Shown: in pieces, positions 5,812-10,306 of the stretch
Layout: the number at the start of each line of letters is the position of its first letter
Numbering within the stretch: the first letter of the stretch is position 1
NCBI GenBank assembly: GCA_031273735.1
Contig: JAISRI010000002.1
Span: 1 to 10,306, forward strand
Direction: 5' to 3'
Length of the DNA stretch: 10,306 nucleotides
Source: Helicobacteraceae bacterium
GTDB lineage: Bacteria; Campylobacterota; Campylobacteria; Campylobacterales; SZUA-545
Position numbers and translations under genes: made by a program
Notes under the pieces: generated by a model
Databases searched by the model: none
What the model was told of the DNA's origin: nothing
What the model saw: the letters and a program-made list of their open reading frames with translations, nothing else

Positions 5812-6722
5812 ACGATTAACGCCGAGCTTGTCATAAAATCTTCGTCGCTAAGATTGCGAAACTTTAGCGCTAAGCGATCGCGTTTAATAGCGTTTTTTCC
5901 GCCTTCGGTTTTGCGTAGATAAACGATTTCAAAACCGCTTTTCTTTAATAAATTAACGTGCGTAGAGAGCGGTTCGCGATTGATTGAGTACGGACGCACA
6001 TAGCGAATTCTTCGCCACTTTTTTTCTGAAATTGCATAATGTCCGTTCCATTCAAACGTTTCGCCGTGCGAGCGAAAATCGATTTGGTGGGAACAAAAGC
6101 CGCCGCGATCCAAAATTCGCGCTTGGGTTTCGTAAAAATTTTCAAGGTTATCAATATGTTCTAAAACCGCTTGCGAAAACACAAAATCAACCTTTGGAAG
6201 CGGCGCGGCGTAATTTTCCCAAGTCGCGATATAATCGATCTTTATCGTTTCGCCTTTTTCGCCGTTTAAAACCATTTTAATTTTCTCTAATCGATCGGCG
6301 CGTTCCTCTCTCTCTCTCTCTCTGCGCTTGATTTGATCAAAGTTTTCATTATCGTATAGTTTGATTAACTCCTCTAAAACGGTTATATTTTCCGCTATGT
6401 TTCCGTAATAAAAGGCATCGAAAGCGTAATACTCGTCTGCTCCACATAAAAGCGCGCAAAGTCCCGTTCCGATCGAGTTGCCAGGTCCAAATTCGGCTAT
6501 TCGGCGCGGAATCTTTGGAGCGGCAAACATATTAAACGCTCCAATATGAGTACCCCAAACATTTTTACAGTATTCGGCGCGGTTAGTTCCGCCTCCGCCC
6601 GTATTCAGTCCGCCGCCAATCGGAAAGTAATTTGGATTGATTTTTTTGAACAGATATTGAGCGGATCTAAACGCGATCCTCGCAAGATTAAATAACTCGA
6701 AACGCGCTCTTTCAAAACTCAT
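5796..6722 (-). CDS. Class I SAM-dependent methyltransferase with an in-frame (AG)9 tract
   Basis: The 308-residue protein has the Rossmann-type motif I IAEFGPGNSIGTG (75-87), an acidic residue after strand 2 (YAFD, Asp102), and FVFSQAVLEHIDNLENFYE (180-198), the usual VLEH segment of class I methyltransferases. LDRGGF then leads into a late strand. The substrate is not evident. Residues 133-145 are a charged, probably helical insert encoded by an (AG)9 repeat (6306-6323). AAGGAA precedes the ATG by about 8 nt. It starts 13 nt after the queA stop and is the last gene of the leftward run. Similar enzymes often act on surface glycans or small molecules, and that reading is an inference. Confidence 0.8.
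   Translation of the reverse strand: MSFERARFELFNLARIAFRSAQYLFKKINPNYFPIGGGLNTGGGGTNRAEYCKNVWGTHIGAFNMFAAPKIPRRIAEFGPGNSIGTGLCALLCGADEYYAFDAFYYGNIAENITVLEELIKLYDNENFDQIKRREREREERADRLEKIKMVLNGEKGETIKIDYIATWENYAAPLPKVDFVFSQAVLEHIDNLENFYETQARILDRGGFCSHQIDFRSHGETFEWNGHYAISEKKWRRIRYVRPYSINREPLSTHVNLLKKSGFEIVYLRKTEGGKNAIKRDRLALKFRNLSDEDFMTSSALIVAKKL
6306..6323 (-). repeat. (AG)9 dinucleotide tract inside the methyltransferase ORF
   Basis: Eighteen uninterrupted bases of CT on the plus strand (AG on the coding strand) encode RERERE at residues 134-139. The count is not a multiple of three per unit, so losing or gaining one unit shifts the frame. Reading the two alternatives by hand, loss leads to TAA and gain to TAG, both within about 10 codons after the tract. 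As drawn the gene is in the ON frame. Confidence 0.9.
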
Positions 6723-6735
6723 TTTTCTGTTCCTT

Positions 6736-7740
6736 TTATATAATTAGCATTGCGTCGCCGTAGCTATAAAAGCGGTAATTATTCGCAATCGCGATATTGT
6801 ATAACTCTTTTGTTTTACAAACGCCGATCATTGAGCAAACAAGCATAAAAAGCGTAGATTTCGGCAGATGAAAATTGGTCATAAGCGCGTCTATGCGACG
6901 CGGCGGGTTTTCTGGATATAAAAATAGATCGCACTCGCCGCTTATTTTTCGCGTCCTAGCGTAGTATTCGATCGTTCTTGCGGCGGTCGTTCCTACGGCT
7001 AAGATCGGCGTTTTTGAATCGATCATATTTTTTGCCTCTTCGCCGATTATATAGTATTCGCTATGCATTTTATGGTTGCGTATATCTTCGGTTTCAACCG
7101 CCTTAAAAGTGCCAAGCCCGATATGAAGCGTAATTTCCGCCCATTTATAACGCGATCGAACGCGCTCCAAAAGCGGCGAATCAAAGTGCAAAGACGCGGT
7201 AGGGGCGGCTACGCTACCAAAAACTTTTGCGAAACAACTCTGATAGTTTTTTTCGTCCTCCGCGTTTGCGGCGCGTTTAATATATGGAGGCAAAGGAGTA
7301 ACGCCGATTTGATCGGCAATTTCGATCAAACGCGCAAAGCCGATCGCTTTATTTGCTTCGTAAAACTCAAGAAGGCGATCGCCGTTAAGATCGGCGCTTA
7401 AAACTTCGGCGGATAAATCGCGATCAAAAATTAGCCGATTTCCTTTTCGCGTTTTGCCTTTAACTAACGCCAAAACGCCGTTTGCGGTTTCTCTGGCTAT
7501 TAGTATTTCTATTTTGCCGCCGCTTTGTTTTTTGCCAAATAGCCGCGCTTTAATTACTTTGCTATTATTAAAAATAACCGCGTAATCGCTTGGTAAAAAA
7601 TCGCACAAATCGCTTGTTTTTGAATGAGATACGCGATCGGTTTTGCGATCATAGACAAAAAGTTTAGAATCTGATCGCGGCGAGGTCGGTTTTAGCGCGA
7701 TCATACCTTCTGGTAAAAAATAGTCGTAATCGCTCAACAA
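6736..7740 (-). CDS. queA: S-adenosylmethionine:tRNA ribosyltransferase-isomerase
   Basis: QueA transfers and isomerises the ribosyl part of SAM onto preQ1 at tRNA position 34, making epoxyqueuosine. The 334 residues show the family blocks FNNSKVIKARLFG (57-69), GGKIEIL, LPPYIKR (150-156), YQSCFAKVFGSVAAPTASLHF (166-186), TLHIGLGTFKAV (204-215), HSEYY, AVGTTAARTIE (248-258) and TNFHLPKSTLFMLV (288-301). The C-terminus is YRFYSYGDAMLI. The start is TTG, either at 7740 or the adjacent codon at 7737. The nearest ribosome site, AAGAGG, is 16 nt upstream in the tatC end, with an A/T palindrome in between. The tatC stop is 5 nt away, so the two are co-transcribed. Confidence 0.97.
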   Translation of the reverse strand: MLSDYDYFLPEGMIALKPTSPRSDSKLFVYDRKTDRVSHSKTSDLCDFLPSDYAVIFNNSKVIKARLFGKKQSGGKIEILIARETANGVLALVKGKTRKGNRLIFDRDLSAEVLSADLNGDRLLEFYEANKAIGFARLIEIADQIGVTPLPPYIKRAANAEDEKNYQSCFAKVFGSVAAPTASLHFDSPLLERVRSRYKWAEITLHIGLGTFKAVETEDIRNHKMHSEYYIIGEEAKNMIDSKTPILAVGTTAARTIEYYARTRKISGECDLFLYPENPPRRIDALMTNFHLPKSTLFMLVCSMIGVCKTKELYNIAIANNYRFYSYGDAMLII

Positions 7741-7756
7741 AAAACTCAGTTTTTTT
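7739..7756 (-). repeat. A/T-rich palindrome at the tatC-queA junction
   Basis: On the minus strand seven A, then CTGAG, then six T form a stem of about 7 bp (AAAAAAC with GTTTTTT) around TGA, the tatC stop codon. It lies exactly between the ribosome-site-like AAGAGG (7762-7757) and the TTG starts of queA. Folding would bring these closer together. It could instead act as a weak terminator. Confidence 0.4.
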
Positions 7757-8480
7757 CCTCTTTTTTCGCTTCTTGCGCGGGATTAACGGCTTTGACGATC
7801 AAAATTGAAACTCCGTATAAAAATATCATCGGAAGCGCCATAAAAAATTGCGATATAACGTCGGGCGGCGTAAGGATCGCGGCAAGAATAAAAATAATCA
7901 CAACCGCATAGCGAAAAAAAACTTTAAGAGAGCTATCGTCGATCAAGCCGATTTTAGCTAAGAAAAAACAGACTACGGGAAGCTCGAAAGACAAGCCAAA
8001 GCCAAAAATTAGTTTTATAAAAAACCCTAGATATTCGCCTATGCTAATCTGAGAAACCACATCGTTTTCGCCAAAGTTAACAAGATAGCTAAAACCATAG
8101 GGAAAAACAAGGTAATACGCAAACGCCGATCCGATCAAAAACATAACTGTCGCGCCGATCGTAAAAGGTAACACAAAACGTTTTTCGCTCGAGTAAAGTC
8201 CCGGCGAAACAAACGCCCAAATCTGATAAAATACGATCGGCAAGCTAACTAATAAGGCGGTAAAAAAACTGACCATTGCGGCGGTGAAAAACTTTTCGCC
8301 CATTTTATACGCCATGACTACGCCGTTTTCATTAAGCGCGTCGCGCAAAGGAGCGCTGATCCAATCTTGGATCGGCTCCCAAAAATAAAAGCATATCATA
8401 AACGCGACTAAGAGCGCGGCAATAATTTTAATCAGACGGTTTCGCAACTCCGCTATATGAGGCTTTAGATCTTCAAGCAT
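7746..8480 (-). CDS. tatC: Sec-independent protein translocase subunit TatC
   Basis: TatC is the multispanning receptor that, with TatB, recognises twin-arginine signal peptides and exports folded proteins. The 244-residue protein has about six hydrophobic segments. Family marks are the N-terminal cytoplasmic PHIAELRNRL (7-16), FYQIWAFVSPGLYSSEKR (84-101), FGLSFELPVV (about 161-170, with the conserved Glu) and AAILTPPDVISQ (about 200-211). The C-terminus is a charged cytoplasmic tail rich in Lys and Glu. Its start overlaps the end of tatB by 8 nt, so translation is coupled. No tatA is in this window. Confidence 0.97.
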   Translation of the reverse strand: MLEDLKPHIAELRNRLIKIIAALLVAFMICFYFWEPIQDWISAPLRDALNENGVVMAYKMGEKFFTAAMVSFFTALLVSLPIVFYQIWAFVSPGLYSSEKRFVLPFTIGATVMFLIGSAFAYYLVFPYGFSYLVNFGENDVVSQISIGEYLGFFIKLIFGFGLSFELPVVCFFLAKIGLIDDSSLKVFFRYAVVIIFILAAILTPPDVISQFFMALPMIFLYGVSILIVKAVNPAQEAKKEEKN

Positions 8481-8841
8481 TTTTTAACTCGTCGTCGGTT
8501 TTTTTAACGTTACTAGCCAGATCGCTAAAAAGATCGCGCACTTCGCGGGAGGTTTCTTCAAGTTTAGACGAATCAATCGTCTTTTTTAGATCGTCTTTTT
8601 TTGGCAGATCGGTTTTTGTAAGATCGTCCGTTAATTTTTGTTTATATTCTAGCGCGTCGGATTTTAGTTGGCTTAGGTTAATTTCTTGATCCAAAGCGGT
8701 TTTGGCTTCCGTAAGATGTTTTTTGACGGCGCGAAAAAACTTAGCTGTTTTTATCATCGCGTCGGGCAGTTTTTCGGGTCCCAAAAATACGATCGCTATA
8801 ACCGCGATAAATAAAATCTCGCCAAGTCCCATTCCGAACAT
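8473..8841 (-). CDS. tatB: Sec-independent protein translocase subunit TatB
   Basis: The 122-residue protein has the TatA/TatB layout: one short N-terminal transmembrane helix (GLGEILFIAVIAIVFLG, 5-21), the hinge GPEKLP, then an amphipathic helix (about 27-45) and a long charged cytoplasmic tail. MFGMGLGE with Glu8 in the membrane edge and the length above 100 residues fit TatB better than TatA. The neighbour tatC supports this. AAGGA lies 5 nt upstream of the ATG. TATAAA (8870-8865, minus strand) may be its -10 box, which would separate it from the upstream rubrerythrin gene. Confidence 0.92.
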   Translation of the reverse strand: MFGMGLGEILFIAVIAIVFLGPEKLPDAMIKTAKFFRAVKKHLTEAKTALDQEINLSQLKSDALEYKQKLTDDLTKTDLPKKDDLKKTIDSSKLEETSREVRDLFSDLASNVKKTDDELKNA

Positions 8842-8864
8842 TAAAATCCTTTGCGCGACGAGAT

Positions 8865-8870
8865 TTTATA
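8865..8870 (-). promoter_or_regulatory. Possible -10 box for tatB-tatC-queA
   Basis: TATAAA, within AGTATAAAAT on the minus strand, lies 24 nt before the tatB ATG. The -35 region falls in the neighbouring hairpin and shows no consensus. It is plausible because the hairpin separates tatB from the rubrerythrin gene. Confidence 0.4.
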
Positions 8871-8876
8871 CTATGA

Positions 8877-8906
8877 GCGCTTGCGCGGTTTTGTCGGCGC
8901 AAGCGC
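8877..8906 (-). terminator. Strong GC hairpin between the rubrerythrin gene and tatB
   Basis: GCGCTTGCGC (8877-8886) and GCGCAAGCGC (8897-8906) form a perfect 10-bp stem around a 10-nt loop, just after the rubrerythrin stop at 8918. On the minus strand no T-run follows, so it is not a classical intrinsic terminator. It may block or pause transcription, protect the upstream mRNA end, or bind a protein. Confidence 0.5.
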
Positions 8907-8917
8907 GTCGCGAAAAC

Positions 8918-9562
8918 TTATAGCCCTATTTGCTTAAAATGCGCTTGCGGCGCTTTGCAAACGGCGCAGGCGCCCGGCGCTTTTTTGCCGCGATGAACGT
9001 GTCCGCAAATGTCGCAAACCCATATTTCTTCCTCTTCGCTCGCGAAAAAGCCCTGTTCTCTGAGCTTTTTTTCAAGCTCCAAATACTTCTTTTCGTGTTC
9101 GACCTCGACCTTGCCGATCGCCGTGAAAAGCCGCGCGATCTCGTCAAAGCCCTCCTCTTTGGCGATTTTGGCGAAATCGGGATACATCGTCGTATGCTCG
9201 TATTTCTCGCCCGCCGCCGCGTAAAGCAGATTTTCCGCCGTTTTTTGCCAATCGTCGCCGCGCGTCAGTTTGTTATACGCCGCAAACTCCATTTTCGCGT
9301 GGTTATGCTCGTTGAACGCGAACTCGTTAAAGAAATCCGCGATCTGATTAAAACCCTCTTTTCGCGCTATTTCGGCGAAAAAGTTGTATTTATTTCGCGC
9401 TTGCGATTCGCCCGCAAAGGCTTTCAGCAGATTTGTAGGCGTAACGTTCTGATTGACCGCCTCCATTTCAACGCCGCAGCAGATAAGCTCCCCGCCGCCT
9501 ACCTTTTGAATCTCGACCTCGTTCCCGCACCGACTACAGCGGTAGATTTGGTAGCGCTTCAT
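8918..9562 (-). CDS. rrc: Desulforubrerythrin, three-domain peroxide-scavenging protein
   Basis: Three metal sites can be read in order. A desulforedoxin-like iron site at the N-terminus has Cys9, Cys12 and the pair Cys28-Cys29. A rubrerythrin four-helix diiron domain (about 42-165) has Glu52, Glu85, His88, Glu119, Glu122, Glu153 and His156 as likely ligands. A C-terminal rubredoxin domain has Cys183, Cys186, Cys199 and Cys202. This is the architecture described for Campylobacter jejuni Rrc (desulforubrerythrin), which reduces hydrogen peroxide in the cytoplasm of oxygen-sensitive cells. The 214-residue length fits. AAAGGA is about 6 nt upstream of the ATG. The Campylobacter gene is peroxide-regulated, and no clear PerR box is visible here. 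Confidence 0.95.
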   Translation of the reverse strand: MKRYQIYRCSRCGNEVEIQKVGGGELICCGVEMEAVNQNVTPTNLLKAFAGESQARNKYNFFAEIARKEGFNQIADFFNEFAFNEHNHAKMEFAAYNKLTRGDDWQKTAENLLYAAAGEKYEHTTMYPDFAKIAKEEGFDEIARLFTAIGKVEVEHEKKYLELEKKLREQGFFASEEEEIWVCDICGHVHRGKKAPGACAVCKAPQAHFKQIGL

Positions 9563-9582
9563 CTTTTGTCCTTTATTTTAAG

Positions 9583-9594
9583 ATGCTAAAGCAT
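9583..9594 (-). promoter_or_regulatory. Short palindrome upstream of the rubrerythrin gene
   Basis: ATGCT and AGCAT flank AA, a perfect inverted repeat 20-32 nt before the rubrerythrin ATG. On the minus strand it overlaps TATGCT, a possible -10 box. It could be an operator, but five base pairs per arm is close to what chance gives. Confidence 0.2.
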
Positions 9595-9612
9595 ACCGAT
9601 TTCTTCCTTTAA

Positions 9613-9738
9613 TTAAGAAAAATTATTGATTATCTTTCTCTCTCTAGTTTTGCCGCCGCTAGAACCGCCGCCTTTGCTTTCGCAACTAAATATAATCAAA
9701 GCAAGAGCTACGATTGCGGCGGCGATATAGATGTTCAT
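9613..9738 (-). CDS. Very small lipoprotein, likely a truncated paralogue of its upstream neighbour
   Basis: This 41-residue ORF starts at the only possible in-frame ATG (an in-frame TAG lies just upstream), with AGGAT about 12 nt before it. The sequence is a hydrophobic signal segment (NIYIAAAIVALALIIFS) ending in a lipobox-like IFSC with Cys19, then ESKGGGSSGGK and a short basic tail ending in a TAA. The signal lacks the usual basic residues at the N-terminus. The part from Cys19 onward is nearly identical at DNA level to the matching part of the next gene upstream (9650-9684 against 10258-10292, 33 of 35 bases). It may be a real mini-lipoprotein or the remnant of a partial duplication. Confidence 0.5.
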   Translation of the reverse strand: MNIYIAAAIVALALIIFSCESKGGGSSGGKTRERKIINNFS

Positions 9739-9800
9739 CTTTTGGCGTTTATCCTAAAGCGTTTTAGCGTTTAGTTTATTATTTTTGACCTTGCCAAACT
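9739..9800 (-). other. Intergenic gap between the two lipoprotein genes
   Basis: This 62-nt gap is AT-rich and has an imperfect direct repeat (GCGTTTTA then GCGTTTA, about 9758-9773). On the minus strand TTGGCA and nearby AT-rich sequence might form a promoter for the small gene, but spacing is poor. No terminator after the larger lipoprotein gene is convincing. Confidence 0.3.
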
Positions 9801-10306
9801 CTATTTCTTATCGTAGTCGCAAGGAACGGGATCGCCGCTTCGAGCAAAAACATTCTTGCCGCTCGTTCCAATTCTTTTATTGAAACGTTGGCTTGCAGAG
9901 CTTCGTTGCGGCGTATTATGAAGCGCTTTTTGCAGAAAGCGTAGCTCCTCTACTCCGTTACCGGGACTTACTTTTTTTATACATTCGGACGCTCTATTGC
10001 TCTCGCGTTGAACTTCTAATAATATATCCAATTTAGACGAGCTTACTTTTATTTTCTTTTGTAGAGCTTTTGCCCATTGAATCAACGCCGCTCTATATCT
10101 TTCTTGATCTGGTCGCGGAGCGTAGTTATAGATTGCGATTTCTACGTCGTCTCTTATGCCATTGTTGTTACTGTCTATGCCTTCTAACGTCTTTCTGCCT
10201 TCCGATCCCGGATCGGGAGGAAGCTCGACGTTGCCGCCTCCTCCGTTATTTCCTCCGTTGCCGCCGCTAGAGCCGCCGCCTTTGCCTTCGCAGGCAATCA
10301 AAATGG
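9801..10306 (-). CDS. Lipoprotein with Gly-rich linker and a DxNxNGIRDD motif, N-terminus beyond the window
   Basis: The frame is open to the window edge, so the signal peptide start is missing. The visible N-terminal end reads ILIAC, a good lipobox, so about 163 mature residues follow the lipidated Cys. A Gly/Asn/Ser linker (GGGSSGGNGGNNGGGG) leads to LPPDPGSEG, then GIDSNNNGIRDDVEIAIYNY, an Asp/Asn-rich loop of the calcium-binding type seen in hypothetical lipoproteins. The remainder is helical, with two Cys (in SECIKK and PCDYDKK) that could form a disulfide. No enzymatic motif is visible, so the function is unknown. It shares its lipobox segment with the small gene downstream. Confidence 0.8.
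   Translation of the reverse strand, partial: ILIACEGKGGGSSGGNGGNNGGGGNVELPPDPGSEGRKTLEGIDSNNNGIRDDVEIAIYNYAPRPDQERYRAALIQWAKALQKKIKVSSSKLDILLEVQRESNRASECIKKVSPGNGVEELRFLQKALHNTPQRSSASQRFNKRIGTSGKNVFARSGDPVPCDYDKK

Noticed and set aside
8930..9589. Plus-strand open frame of 219 codons
   Set aside because: It is the antisense shadow of the rubrerythrin gene, whose metal ligands are all in place. The frame is open only because of codon bias.
9637..9645. Short CT run in the small lipoprotein ORF
   Set aside because: Only about four units long, too short to expect slippage like the (AG)9 tract.
1..10306. CRISPR array, insertion sequence or prophage genes
   Set aside because: No regularly spaced repeats, terminal inverted repeats, transposase or integrase sequence was seen on either strand.

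Overview
The window reads as a chromosomal housekeeping stretch from a member of the Campylobacterota (epsilonproteobacteria). The evidence is gene order and protein type. ribH-nusB-pyrF are tightly packed as in Campylobacter, tatB-tatC-queA lie together, trmD is followed by rplS, and there is a three-domain desulforubrerythrin of the Campylobacter jejuni Rrc type. The species cannot be named from the sequence. Base composition is moderate, and the palindrome CGATCG is strikingly common. TTG is used as a start codon several times.

Layout, left to right. (1) Positions 1-664, minus strand: a membrane-anchored protein of unknown function whose 3' end lies outside the window. (2) 849-1970, plus strand: trmD (tRNA m1G37 methyltransferase) and rplS (ribosomal protein L19), the latter with a perfect TATAAT -10 box of its own and a hairpin terminator behind it. 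(3) 2022-3575, plus strand: ribH, nusB and pyrF, with 1 nt between the first two and a 4-nt overlap between the last two. (4) 3622-3713: tRNA-Ser(GCU) with encoded CCA, then about 340 nt without a recognisable gene. (5) 4053-5757, plus strand: a likely three-gene operon of a secreted SPOR-domain protein, a membrane-anchored DUF1266 protein and a NifX/NafY-type cofactor-binding-domain protein. (6) 5796-9562, minus strand: a run transcribed leftwards in the order desulforubrerythrin, tatB, tatC, queA and a class I SAM-dependent methyltransferase. (7) 9613-10306, minus strand: a tiny lipoprotein ORF and a larger lipoprotein that runs off the window, sharing a near-identical segment around the lipidated cysteine.

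The genes serve translation and tRNA modification (trmD, rplS, tRNA-Ser, queA), riboflavin and pyrimidine synthesis (ribH, pyrF), transcription antitermination (nusB), folded-protein export (tatB, tatC) and peroxide defence (the rubrerythrin).

The most interesting points are four. The methyltransferase ORF contains an uninterrupted (AG)9 tract, and a one-unit slip in either direction would truncate it, which is the signature of a phase-variable gene. CGATCG is over-represented roughly fifteen-fold, recalling the cyanobacterial HIP1 element. The two adjacent lipoprotein genes look like a partial duplication. The SPOR-DUF1266-NifX-like trio is a small uncharacterised cluster.
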